From: Paenarthrobacter aurescens
GTDB taxonomy: Bacteria > Actinomycetota > Actinomycetes > Actinomycetales > Micrococcaceae
Direction: 5' to 3'
Length of the DNA stretch: 64,000 bases
Assembly (NCBI RefSeq): GCF_041549525.1
Contig: NZ_CP157456.1
Span: 2,108,001-2,172,000, forward strand
In this document: positions 41,995 to 50,609 of the stretch, one piece after another
Numbering within the stretch: the first letter of the stretch is position 1
Layout of the letters: the number at the start of each line of letters is the position of its first letter
Made by a program: the position numbers and the translations under genes
Notes under the pieces: generated by a model
What the model saw: only the letters and a program-made list of their open reading frames with translations
What the model was told of the DNA's origin: nothing
The model's database searches: none

Positions 41995-43446
41995 TTACCA
42001 GGGGGAGGGCTTGTAGTCCTTGAGGAATACTCCGTACTGGTCCTCACCCTTTTCACCCATCACAATGGGGTCATATACACGCGCAGCGCCGTCCACCAGA
42101 TCCAGGGGTGCATGGAAGCCTTCTTCCATGAGGCGAACCTTTGTGTAGTGCGGCCGTTCATCGGTGATCCACCCGGTGTCCACAGCGGTCATAAGGATGC
42201 CGTCGGAATCAAGCATTTCCTGGGCGCTGGTGCGCGTCATCATGTTCAGCGCGGCCTTGGCCATGTTGGTGTGGGGATGTCCGGGGCCCTTGTAGGCGCG
42301 GGAAAACTGCCCCTCCATGGCGGAGACGTTAACAATGTACTTCCTGTGGGCAGTTGAGCGCTTCATGGCTTCACGCAGGCGGCTGACAAGCAGGAAGGGC
42401 GCTGTGACATTGCACAACTGCACTTCGAGCATTTCCAGGGGATCCACTTCGTCCACCACCTGGGTCCAGCTGTTGATCGAAGCGAGATCCGGCACGAGGC
42501 CACCGGCGTCAATCGCAGTACCCGATTCAATCCGTTCCAGTGATGCCGAGCCGGTAGAGAGCGCCAAGGAGGTAATGGCATCCCCGGCCAGGACGGGGTG
42601 CTCGGTGACACTGCTGGCCAAGGCCAGCGGGTGTTTGTCATGGGCATGCCCGAAAGTAACAAGCTCGGGTCCGCCGTTGGCCGCCTCGAGGGACGCGGGC
42701 AAGGCTTCGTCTTCAGCATCCACCAACGGCTTGTAGGCGTTTCCGGAGCGGCGGACTGTCTGGGCTGCATTGTTGATAATGATGTCCAGTGGACCGGCCT
42801 CGTTGAGTGAGTCCGTCAATGCCATGACTTGTGCCGGGTCACGGAGGTCGATTCCGACGATCCGCAGCCGGTGCAGCCACTCACCGCTGTCCTCCATGGC
42901 AGCGAACCTGCGCGCAGCATCTTTAGGGAAGCGGGTGGTGATGGTGGTGTGGGCGCCATCCCTGAGCAGGCGCAGGGCAATGTACATACCGATCTTTGCC
43001 CGCCCGCCCGTCAGCAAGGCGCGCCGGCCGGTGAGATCGGTGCGGGCATCGCGCTTGCTGTGGCTGAAAGCCGCGCATTCGGGGCAGAGCTGGTGGTAAA
43101 AAGCGTCAACCTGCGTGTAGTGCTTTTTGCAGATGTAGCAAGGACGCGAGCGAATGAGGTGTCCGGCGATCTCTCCGGTTGCCGAAGGGGCCAGCTTGTT
43201 TCCACGGGTTTCGTCGTCAATGCGGTCCGGTGCGGCCGTAGCAGTCAGGGCAATCACGGCCCGGTCAGCCTCGGCGATGGAATCGCGCTTGGTCACACGA
43301 CGATGGCGTTTGACGGCTTTGAACATCTTGCCGGTAGCACGACGGACAGCAACGTAGTCCGGGTGCTCTTCGTCATAGACGTGGATCGTGGTCAGAACCT
43401 TGAGGCAGGCCTGGATCTCTTCAGGCGTCAGATCGGTGGAGCTCAT
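41995..43446 (-). CDS. Zinc-ribbon SDR fusion lacking the catalytic Tyr
   Basis: A 483-residue protein. The first 130 residues hold a helical part and a zinc ribbon CYICKKHYTQVDAFYHQLCPEC (CxxC-x16-CxxC). From about residue 135 an SDR domain follows, with an altered cofactor motif LLTGGRAKIGMYIALRLLR and a good IIINNAAQT. At the catalytic position the sequence reads HPHTNMAKAALNMM, where YxxxK is expected: Lys is there but Tyr is Thr. A Tyr a few residues earlier (RAYKGPG) might replace it. Not a standard reductase; possibly a nucleotide-sensing or RNA-binding protein. Function unknown. Confidence 0.82.
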   Translation of the reverse strand: MSSTDLTPEEIQACLKVLTTIHVYDEEHPDYVAVRRATGKMFKAVKRHRRVTKRDSIAEADRAVIALTATAAPDRIDDETRGNKLAPSATGEIAGHLIRSRPCYICKKHYTQVDAFYHQLCPECAAFSHSKRDARTDLTGRRALLTGGRAKIGMYIALRLLRDGAHTTITTRFPKDAARRFAAMEDSGEWLHRLRIVGIDLRDPAQVMALTDSLNEAGPLDIIINNAAQTVRRSGNAYKPLVDAEDEALPASLEAANGGPELVTFGHAHDKHPLALASSVTEHPVLAGDAITSLALSTGSASLERIESGTAIDAGGLVPDLASINSWTQVVDEVDPLEMLEVQLCNVTAPFLLVSRLREAMKRSTAHRKYIVNVSAMEGQFSRAYKGPGHPHTNMAKAALNMMTRTSAQEMLDSDGILMTAVDTGWITDERPHYTKVRLMEEGFHAPLDLVDGAARVYDPIVMGEKGEDQYGVFLKDYKPSPW

Positions 43447-43520
43447 TGACCTGATTTTACAGCCTTGGGAGCCAGTGGCCTGCCTCGGGTCCTGTCAGCA
43501 CAAGCGACGGTAACTACCGG

Positions 43521-44927
43521 CTAATGCGAGGCAGCCTGCGCAGCGGCGTCCGCCACGCGCGATTGGATGCCTGCCGCTACCTTCTCCGCGGAATCGCGGA
43601 TGTCGGGATCGTCATGGGTAGCAGCCCTTACCGCTTCCGGCAGAGCACGGCGGTGCTGTGCTGACAAGGCCAGCTCTGCCTCGCCGGGCTCGGGGACAAC
43701 CTGGCCCTTGGCCAGCACGGTGATACCGGACTCGGTAACCTTGTATCCCCGCGCCTTGTCCAGGGCAGGGTCAAGGCCGATTGCCGCACCGGCAGGGACC
43801 TTGACGTTTTTGTCCAGGATGGCCCGTTTGATCACGGCGCCTTCTCCCACGCGGACCTTGTCCATCAACACGGAATCCTGAACCCGGCTGCCGGCAGCCA
43901 CGTAAGCGTCGTTGGAAAGCACTGAGCCCTCCACAATGCCGCCGGAAATCACTACGCCGCTGGCCACAATGGAATCGAGCGCCGTGCCAACCGTGTTGTT
44001 TTCTCCGCGAACGAACTTCGCTGGGGGAGAAATGCTCTGGCGGGTGTAGATGGGCCACTCGGAGTTGTACAGGTTGAACACCGGTACAGGTGAGATGAGG
44101 TCCATGTGGGCGTCATAGAAGGAATCGATGGTACCGACGTCACGCCAGTAGGTCCGGTCCCTGTCCGTGGCACCCGGGATGTCATTGAGCGTGAAGTCAT
44201 AGACGCCGGCTTCGCCCTGGTCCACGAAGTACGGAATGATGTCCCCGCCCATATCGTGCTTGGTATCGAGTCGTTCGGCATCAACATGCAACGCTTCGAC
44301 GAGGGCGTCTGCGTTGAAGACGTAGTTTCCCATGGACGCCAGGAACTGCGTGGGGTCAGCTGCCAGCCCGGGGGTGCTGGCCGGCTTCTCCACGAAGGCG
44401 GCGATCTTCTGGGGATCGTTCTGGTCTACTTCGATCACGCCGAACTGGTTGGCCATGTTCAGCGGCTGCCGGACTGCAGCAACCGTAGCCTTTGCACCGC
44501 TGGCAATGTGCTGCTCCACCATCTGGGAGAAGTCCATGCGGTATACGTGGTCAGCGCCAACCACTACCACGATGTCCGGGGCGTCATCATGGATGAGGTT
44601 CAGCGATTGGTAAATTGCATTGGCACTGCCAAGGAACCAGCTCTTGCCCACACGCTGCTGCGCGGGAACAGAGGCCACGTAACGGCCCAGCTGGGTTGAC
44701 ATACGCCAGGTTTCCGAGATGTGCCGGTCAAGGCTGTGCGATTTGTACTGCGTCAGCACCACGATTTTCAAATATCCCGAATTAACGAGATTGGATAATG
44801 CAAAGTCAATCAACCTGTAGCCACCTGCAAACGGAACCGCGGGCTTGGCCCGATCCGCCGTCAGCGGCATGAGCCGATTGCCTTCTCCGCCTGCCAATAC
44901 GATTGCCAGAACTTTCTTCAACGCCAT
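43521..44927 (-). CDS. glgC: Glucose-1-phosphate adenylyltransferase
   Basis: Makes ADP-glucose for glycogen and maltose-1-phosphate synthesis. The 468-residue product has the N-terminal pyrophosphorylase loop [23 protein letters not shown], the catalytic-site segment [19 protein letters not shown], and a left-handed helix C-terminal domain ([19 protein letters not shown]). ATG 44927 is preferred to GTG 44933 because GGGAG lies eight bases upstream. A tail of about 50 residues past the usual end is Ala-rich and not conserved. Divergent from glgA, as in mycobacteria. Confidence 0.94.
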   Translation of the reverse strand: MALKKVLAIVLAGGEGNRLMPLTADRAKPAVPFAGGYRLIDFALSNLVNSGYLKIVVLTQYKSHSLDRHISETWRMSTQLGRYVASVPAQQRVGKSWFLGSANAIYQSLNLIHDDAPDIVVVVGADHVYRMDFSQMVEQHIASGAKATVAAVRQPLNMANQFGVIEVDQNDPQKIAAFVEKPASTPGLAADPTQFLASMGNYVFNADALVEALHVDAERLDTKHDMGGDIIPYFVDQGEAGVYDFTLNDIPGATDRDRTYWRDVGTIDSFYDAHMDLISPVPVFNLYNSEWPIYTRQSISPPAKFVRGENNTVGTALDSIVASGVVISGGIVEGSVLSNDAYVAAGSRVQDSVLMDKVRVGEGAVIKRAILDKNVKVPAGAAIGLDPALDKARGYKVTESGITVLAKGQVVPEPGEAELALSAQHRRALPEAVRAATHDDPDIRDSAEKVAAGIQSRVADAAAQAASH

Positions 44928-45026
44928 GGTCACAGCTCCCCGTACGTCTTCGTATCCCCCAAAAGTCCGATTTTCCGGACTCTTTCACACTAGAACACAT
45001 ACGCCGGAACGACTACGTTGGTTAGC

Positions 45027-46223
45027 GTGCGAATAGACATTGTGACTAAAGAATTCCCTCCGGAAATTTATGGCGGTGCCGGTGTCCACGTTGCCGAGCT
45101 CAGCCGGGTGCTGGCAAAGCATGTAGACCTTCACGTCAGGGCGTTCGGCGCGCCCCGTGATGCGGACTATCATGGGGCAACCGTTGCCTCCTACGCCACG
45201 CCCGAAGACCTCGGCGGCGCCAACGCTGCCATCCAGACCTTGGGCGTGGATTTGAGGATTGTTCCGGACATTGCGGGAGCGGACGTTGTCCACTCGCACA
45301 CCTGGTACGCCAACATGGCCGGGCACCTTGCCTCGCTGCTCCACGGCATTCCCCACGTCCTGAGTGCCCACAGCCTGGAGCCCCTGCGCCCTTGGAAGGC
45401 TGAACAGCTTGGTGGCGGCTATGCGTTGTCTTCCTGGGTTGAGAAAACGGCTTATGAGGCAGCTGCGGCGATCATTGCCGTCTCCGATGGCATGCGGCAG
45501 GACATCCTCCGCAGCTACCCCAACGTGGATCCGGACAAGGTCCGTGTGGTCCACAACGGAATTGATGTATCCCTCTGGGAACGTGACGAAGAGGACGACG
45601 CCATCCGTGCGCTGGGCATCGATCCCGCCAAGCCCAGCGTCGTCTTCGTGGGCCGCAACACACGGCAGAAGGGGGTCCCGTACCTGCTCCGCGCCGCGTC
45701 AAGCCTGCCTGGGAACGTCCAGTTGGTCCTGTGCCTTGGGGCAGCGGATACTCCCGAGTTGGCAGCCGAAACCGCACGGCTCATTGAGGAACTGCAGTCC
45801 AAGCGCGAGGGGGTCATCCTTATTGAGCGGATGCTCCCACGCAAGGAACTCATTCAGGTCCTCAGCCATGCCACGGCGTTCGCCTGCCCATCGATCTATG
45901 AGCCCCTCGGAATCGTGAATCTCGAGGCCATGGCCTGTGGCGCGGCAGTTGTTGCCAGTGCCACGGGTGGAATCCCCGAGGTAGTCCAGCATGGGGAAAC
46001 GGGGCTCTTGGTTCAACTGGATCAGGTCACTGATGGAACAGGAACCCCACTGGATCCGGAGAAGTTCGTCAGCGACTTCGCTGCAGCATTGAACGAGGTA
46101 GTGGCTGATCCTGCCCGTGCCCGCGGGATGGGCGTGGCAGGGCGACGCCGGGCGGAGGAACACTTTTCCTGGGAGTCCATCACTGAGACCACTCTTGAGG
46201 TCTATCGCTCGGTCCTGCGCTAA
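45027..46223 (+). CDS. glgA: Actinobacterial GlgA/GlgM-type glycosyltransferase
   Basis: A 398-residue GT4-fold enzyme of the actinobacterial glycogen synthase group: N-terminal KEFPPEIYGGAGVHVAELS, middle VVHNGIDVSLW, and C-terminal PSIYEPLGIVNLEAMACGAAVVAS with the retaining-transferase EX7E motif. The mycobacterial orthologue (Rv1212c, GlgM), also paired with glgC, makes maltose-1-phosphate from ADP-glucose and glucose-1-phosphate, so the same reaction is likely. TACGTT (45014-45019) seven bases before GTG 45027 indicates a leaderless start. Confidence 0.92.
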   Translation: MRIDIVTKEFPPEIYGGAGVHVAELSRVLAKHVDLHVRAFGAPRDADYHGATVASYATPEDLGGANAAIQTLGVDLRIVPDIAGADVVHSHTWYANMAGHLASLLHGIPHVLSAHSLEPLRPWKAEQLGGGYALSSWVEKTAYEAAAAIIAVSDGMRQDILRSYPNVDPDKVRVVHNGIDVSLWERDEEDDAIRALGIDPAKPSVVFVGRNTRQKGVPYLLRAASSLPGNVQLVLCLGAADTPELAAETARLIEELQSKREGVILIERMLPRKELIQVLSHATAFACPSIYEPLGIVNLEAMACGAAVVASATGGIPEVVQHGETGLLVQLDQVTDGTGTPLDPEKFVSDFAAALNEVVADPARARGMGVAGRRRAEEHFSWESITETTLEVYRSVLR

Positions 46224-46251
46224 CCGCCGGGGTCCAACAGCAGGCCAAACC

Positions 46252-46294
46252 ACGACGGCGCCGCCCCCCCCCAAGGTGGGGACGGCGCCGTCGT
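46252..46294. terminator. Hairpin between glgA and the acyl-CoA oxidase/dehydrogenase gene
   Basis: ACGACGGCGCCG (46252-46263) pairs exactly with CGGCGCCGTCGT (46283-46294). The loop begins with a run of nine C (46264-46272). It lies between convergent genes and can serve both directions. Confidence 0.75.
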
Positions 46295-46311
46295 ACATTT
46301 CCACGGTTCTG

Positions 46312-48414
46312 CTAACGGGTCCTGGAGGCCTTCAGGGCAAGAAGGGACTTCTCGTCGGCCGGGGCCTTGCCGCTGGCACGCTGCTCGCGGAAGTGCGCCC
46401 GGGCGGCGTCCTGCCGTGTAGCCTCAGCGCCGGTGGCAATGGCAGCCCGAAGGTGCTCTGGGCCGTAACCGAAGGCATCAACGAGGTCCACGGCGTGCGG
46501 ACGGATCTTGACCAGCAGGCGGTTGATGTAGGTACCAACAGTCCGGCCGCGTTGCATGGACAGCCGTCCGTTCATGAGGTACCAGGAGAGGTGCTTCTCG
46601 ATCAGCGACAGGCCGAAGAGGTCGCGGAGCCAGGTCAGGACCCTCTTGGTTCCCTCATCCGATACCTGCCCGAGTGCTTCGGTGAAGGCCTCCCACTGCA
46701 GGAGTTCGGCATGCGCCTGGGCCGCTTCGATGAGTTCGTGCTGGTGCTGGTTGAACAGCGCGGCGGCTTGGTGCTGGGGAAGCTTGTTGGCTCCCTTCAG
46801 GGCAGCACCTACCTCGGCGACCATCGACTGTACGCGATCAGCCAGGAGGGTGCGCTGTCCTTCCTCGTCCCGCAAAGCCAGAGCCGCCTTTTGAACTGAA
46901 CCGGTATCGGCCACGAACTGGGCCACCTGCCGCAGGCCCGTCCTGTGGAAGGCCACCCCTGCTGCCTGATCAACCACATAGCGGGCCAGGACGCCAAAAT
47001 CTGCGCTGCGGAATTCCTTGGCGTAATCAGCCAGCAGCCTCTTGGCAACAAGCTGCAGCAGAACGGTGTTGTCGCCTTCGAACGTTACGTAGACATCCAG
47101 GTCCGCGCGCAGGGAAGCGAAACGGTTCTCGATCAGGAAGCCCGCGCCGCCGCATGCTTCGCGGCACTCCTGCAACGTGTCCAAGGCATGCCAGGTGCTC
47201 AAGGGCTTCAGTGCCGCTGCCAGGGTTTCCAGGTCCTGACGGTCGGCATCGGTGTCGTGTGCACCGGAGAAGACGTCGTCAAACTTCTGCAGGAGCTGTT
47301 CGTGCGCGAAGCTGGCCGCGTAGGTGGTTGCCAGCCGGGTGAACAAGCGTCGCTGGTGACGCTGGTAGTCCAGCAGGACTTCTTCATCCGTACTGGAGGA
47401 AGCGTTGAACTGACGGCGCTCGGTGGCGTACTGGATGGCCGTCTTCAGAGCCACCTTGCTCGCTGCCACTGCGGCGCCGTCAAGGGAAACCCGGCCCTGG
47501 ACCAGCGTTCCAAGCATGGTGAAGAAGCGGCGTCCCGGGCTCTCGATAGTGGAGGAGTAGGTACCGTCAACAGCTACGTCGCCGTAGCGGTTCAGCAGGT
47601 TGGTGCGGGGGATGCGGACGTTCGTGAAATGCAGGCGGCCGTTGTCAATGCCGTTCAGTCCGCCCTTGATGCCGTCATCCTCACCACCGATCCCCGGGAG
47701 AAATTCCTTGGTGGCGGGATCGCGGAGCTCCACGTAGAAAGCGTGGACACCGTGATTGACGTTCTTGGTGATCAGCTGGGCGAACACCACAGCTGCCAGG
47801 CCGTCATTGGCCGCGTTGCCGATGTAGTCTTTCCACGCCGCACGGAAGGGGGTGTTGATGACGAATTCCTGACTGGCGTCGTCGTACGTCGCTGTGGTTG
47901 CAATGCTGGCCACATCGGAGCCATGGCCGGTTTCGGTCATGGCGAAGCAACCGGGAATTTCCAGGCTCATGATCCCGGGGAGCCACTTGTCCTGATGTTC
48001 CTCTGTGCCCAGGTGCATCACTGCAGAGCCGAACAAGCCCCACTGGACGCCGGCCTTGATCTGAAGCGACGGATCTGCGGTGACGATTTCTTCGAAGCCG
48101 GCGATGTTGCCGCCATGGTCATCCGAACCTCCCAGACGGGTGGGGAAGGCGCGATGGACGGTGTTGTTGTCCACCAGGAACTTCAACTGCTCAAAAACGC
48201 GTGCGCGGTGTTCGGTATGGTGCAGGCCTTCGATCTTTTGGACCACTGGATTGCCTGCCACCTTGCGGGCCTCATGGCGGATGTGCGCCCATTTGCCGAG
48301 GAGTTGCTCTCCAAGCGCCGCAACGTCCACCACGGGTTCGGCCGCGGTGGTGGCGGCGTCCTTGCTGCCCGTGGGGTGCTGGGCGGATGCGCTCCGGTCC
48401 ACTACTTCAGTCAT
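46312..48414 (-). CDS. Acyl-CoA oxidase/dehydrogenase family protein (FadE5-like locus)
   Basis: A 700-residue FAD enzyme that introduces the first double bond in acyl-CoA. Visible are CFAMTETGHGSDVASIATTATYD (FAD/substrate loop), the acyl-CoA oxidase type EACGGAGFLIENRF and YVTFEGDNTVLLQLVAKRLL with the catalytic Glu region. The length fits the acyl-CoA oxidase branch, while the divergent fadA2-fabG4-htdX neighbours match mycobacterial fadE5; ours is longer than the 611-residue mycobacterial protein. It lies 46 bp downstream of the TetR gene and is probably cotranscribed with it. ATG 48414. Confidence 0.88.
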   Translation of the reverse strand: MTEVVDRSASAQHPTGSKDAATTAAEPVVDVAALGEQLLGKWAHIRHEARKVAGNPVVQKIEGLHHTEHRARVFEQLKFLVDNNTVHRAFPTRLGGSDDHGGNIAGFEEIVTADPSLQIKAGVQWGLFGSAVMHLGTEEHQDKWLPGIMSLEIPGCFAMTETGHGSDVASIATTATYDDASQEFVINTPFRAAWKDYIGNAANDGLAAVVFAQLITKNVNHGVHAFYVELRDPATKEFLPGIGGEDDGIKGGLNGIDNGRLHFTNVRIPRTNLLNRYGDVAVDGTYSSTIESPGRRFFTMLGTLVQGRVSLDGAAVAASKVALKTAIQYATERRQFNASSSTDEEVLLDYQRHQRRLFTRLATTYAASFAHEQLLQKFDDVFSGAHDTDADRQDLETLAAALKPLSTWHALDTLQECREACGGAGFLIENRFASLRADLDVYVTFEGDNTVLLQLVAKRLLADYAKEFRSADFGVLARYVVDQAAGVAFHRTGLRQVAQFVADTGSVQKAALALRDEEGQRTLLADRVQSMVAEVGAALKGANKLPQHQAAALFNQHQHELIEAAQAHAELLQWEAFTEALGQVSDEGTKRVLTWLRDLFGLSLIEKHLSWYLMNGRLSMQRGRTVGTYINRLLVKIRPHAVDLVDAFGYGPEHLRAAIATGAEATRQDAARAHFREQRASGKAPADEKSLLALKASRTR

Positions 48415-48460
48415 GTTGCTTCCTTCTTTGGTTCGAACAACTGATGAGTTATTGCTGGTC

Positions 48461-49186
48461 TCAGGTGGATGTCTTCAGTGCCGGGGCGATGCCGAGGCAC
48501 AGCCAGTCGGTGATTTGCGCGGCCATGGTTTCCTGGTCCGGTTTGGAGTCGCCGGCGGGGCTTCCCAGCCACATTTCACCGGCGTTCCGGACGAGGCCGA
48601 TCGCGGCGGTGGGCCAGTACACGAGGACCGCTTCTTTTTCTTCTCCAAGGTGCTTCCGCATGGGGGTGGCGATCATTGTGGTGATCTGTTCGAAGAAGTT
48701 GCCCAAGGCTCCCGAGGCGGCGATGGCGTCCTGGGCCGAAGCTTCCCCGGGGGTGAGCCGGGTGATGAAGGCGTAAACATTGGGGCTGGACTCGGCCATT
48801 TGCAGATAGGCAGAGACCATGGCAAACAATCCTTCGCGCGGGGATTGGGCCCGCTGGGCGGCTTCCTGCATGCGGCGCTGCATCTGCCCCAGTACTACCT
48901 CGCCCATGGCTTGCTGAAGACCTGCTTTGTCCCCGAAATATCGGTAAAAGACCGATTTGGAGGTGCCCGCGGCTCCGGCGATGTCCTCCATGGACGCATC
49001 GCTTCCGAGCCTGTGCACGGCTTTTCGCGCGGTCTTGATCAGTTCGCGACGACGCTCTTCACGGTGGGACTGCCACCTGGCAGTCCGTCCATCCAGCACA
49101 ACATCGGCCGCCATGGCACCGGAGACTTCTTCGGCGGGCCGTGGGGAGCCTGCAGCTTTGGCGGATTGTTCGTTGCGAGTGTTCAC
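48461..49186 (-). CDS. TetR-family repressor of the divergent fatty-acid module
   Basis: A 241-residue regulator. Its N-terminal helix-turn-helix (MEDIAGAAGTSKSVFYRYFGDKAGLQQAM) is a standard TetR DNA-binding domain, preceded by about 60 residues that are unusual. The C-terminal part is a ligand pocket; acyl-CoA is the natural candidate. GTG 49186 is preferred because TACGCT (49199-49194 on the minus strand) lies seven bases before it, and because the operator palindrome begins at the next base; the frame upstream to 49336 crosses the operator and is not coding. Confidence 0.9.
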   Translation of the reverse strand: MNTRNEQSAKAAGSPRPAEEVSGAMAADVVLDGRTARWQSHREERRRELIKTARKAVHRLGSDASMEDIAGAAGTSKSVFYRYFGDKAGLQQAMGEVVLGQMQRRMQEAAQRAQSPREGLFAMVSAYLQMAESSPNVYAFITRLTPGEASAQDAIAASGALGNFFEQITTMIATPMRKHLGEEKEAVLVYWPTAAIGLVRNAGEMWLGSPAGDSKPDQETMAAQITDWLCLGIAPALKTST

Positions 49187-49217
49187 GATACCCAGCGTAT
49201 CAGGTACGCTGAGTATC
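49187..49217. promoter_or_regulatory. 31-bp TetR operator
   Basis: Two 13-nt arms, GATACCCAGCGTA (49187-49199) and TACGCTGAGTATC (49205-49217), are inverse to each other with a single mismatch, separated by TCAGG. It covers the leaderless -10 of the TetR gene and stands 30 bp upstream of the fadA2 ATG (49248), so one site can control both directions. Confidence 0.8.
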
Positions 49218-49247
49218 AGTAACTGGCAATGATCGAAGGAGACAAGC

Positions 49248-50600
49248 ATGGCTGCAGCAGACGTGACCACCGATGGCCCCAAGGAACCGGCAAACAACCC
49301 AGGAGCCACGCGCTCGGCCGTTATTGTGGGCGGCAACCGGATCCCGTTCGCCCGAACCGGCGGCGCTTATGTAAAGTCCTCCAACCAGGACATGCTGACC
49401 GCTGCGCTGGAAGGGCTGATTGCCAGGTTCGGACTCCAGGAAGAACGCATTGGAGAAGTGGCAGCCGGGGCAGTCCTGAAGCACTCAAGGGATTTCAATC
49501 TCACCAGGGAGGCCGTCCTCGGCTCTGCTCTGTCCCCTGAAACGCCGGCGTATGACCTCCAGCAGGCCTGTGCCACAGGGTTGGAGACCGTCCTTGGGCT
49601 GTCCAACAAAATCAAGTTGGGGCAAATCGATTCAGGGATCGCCGGCGGAGTGGACTCGGCATCCGATGCTCCGATAGCCGTGAGCGAGGGTCTTCGCGAA
49701 ATCCTCCTGGACCTGAACCGGGCCAAGACCACCGTCCAGAAGCTGAAAATCCTTGGCAGGATCCGGCCCAAGGATCTGGCCCCGGATGCTCCCAACACCG
49801 GGGAGCCCCGCACGGGACTGTCCATGGGAGAGCACCAGGCCCTCACCACTGCGCAATGGAAAATCTCCCGCGAAGCCCAGGATGAGCTTGCCTACAACAG
49901 CCACCGAAACCTCGCAGCCGCCTATGAGCGGGGTTTCTTTGATGACCTCATCACCCCTTACCGCGGCCTGAACCGGGATTCAAACCTGCGGGCGGACACT
50001 ACGCTGGAGAAGCTCTCCACCCTCAAGCCCGTCTTCGGCAAGAACCTTGGCTCCGAGGCAACCATGACTGCGGGCAACTCCACGCCGTTGACGGACGGGG
50101 CATCCACGGTCCTCCTGTCCACGGCAGAATGGGCTGATGCGCACGGCCTGCCCAAACTGGCCACAGTCCTGGACGGCGAGGCAGCCGCCGTCGACTTCGT
50201 CCATGGCAAGGACGGCCTCCTGATGGCCCCGGTCTTCGCGGTTCCGCGCCTCCTGGCCCGCCATGGCCTCACGTTCGAGGACATCGACTTCTTCGAAATC
50301 CACGAAGCGTTCGCCGGTACGGTGCTCAGCACCTTGGCCGCATGGGAGGACGAGGACTTTGGCAGGACACGCCTTGGCCTTGACGGCGCCCTGGGAAAGG
50401 TGGACCGCGCCAAGCTCAACGTCAACGGATCCTCGCTGGCTGCAGGTCACCCGTTCGCCGCCACCGGTGGCAGGATTGTAGCTTCGCTTGCGAAAATGCT
50501 GCATGAGAAAGGCACCGTTGACGGCCGCCCGTCCCGGGGCCTGATCTCAGTGTGCGCCGCCGGTGGTCAAGGTGTCGTAGCGATTCTGGAAGCAGCCTAG
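49248..50600 (+). CDS. fadA2: Acetyl-CoA acetyltransferase / 3-ketoacyl-CoA thiolase (FadA2-like)
   Basis: A 450-residue thiolase with all catalytic motifs: nucleophilic Cys in DLQQACATGLETVLG, His in EIHEAFAG (with the NEAF variant HEAF), GHPFAATGGR and the second Cys in SVCAAGGQG. It cleaves 3-ketoacyl-CoA at the end of each beta-oxidation cycle. Ribosome-binding site GAAGGAG (49235-49241). First gene of fadA2-fabG4-htdX, opposite to the TetR/fadE genes. Confidence 0.92.
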   Translation: MAAADVTTDGPKEPANNPGATRSAVIVGGNRIPFARTGGAYVKSSNQDMLTAALEGLIARFGLQEERIGEVAAGAVLKHSRDFNLTREAVLGSALSPETPAYDLQQACATGLETVLGLSNKIKLGQIDSGIAGGVDSASDAPIAVSEGLREILLDLNRAKTTVQKLKILGRIRPKDLAPDAPNTGEPRTGLSMGEHQALTTAQWKISREAQDELAYNSHRNLAAAYERGFFDDLITPYRGLNRDSNLRADTTLEKLSTLKPVFGKNLGSEATMTAGNSTPLTDGASTVLLSTAEWADAHGLPKLATVLDGEAAAVDFVHGKDGLLMAPVFAVPRLLARHGLTFEDIDFFEIHEAFAGTVLSTLAAWEDEDFGRTRLGLDGALGKVDRAKLNVNGSSLAAGHPFAATGGRIVASLAKMLHEKGTVDGRPSRGLISVCAAGGQGVVAILEAA

Positions 50601-50609
50601 GGGAGCGCC

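Noticed and set aside
46264..46272. Run of nine C as a phase-variation tract
   Set aside because: It lies in a terminator loop between convergent genes, not in a coding region or promoter spacer.
46945..48444. A 499-codon open frame on the plus strand opposite the acyl-CoA oxidase/dehydrogenase gene
   Set aside because: It is wholly antisense to a well-supported enzyme gene; long antisense frames are common in high-GC DNA, and the translation has no recognisable motif.
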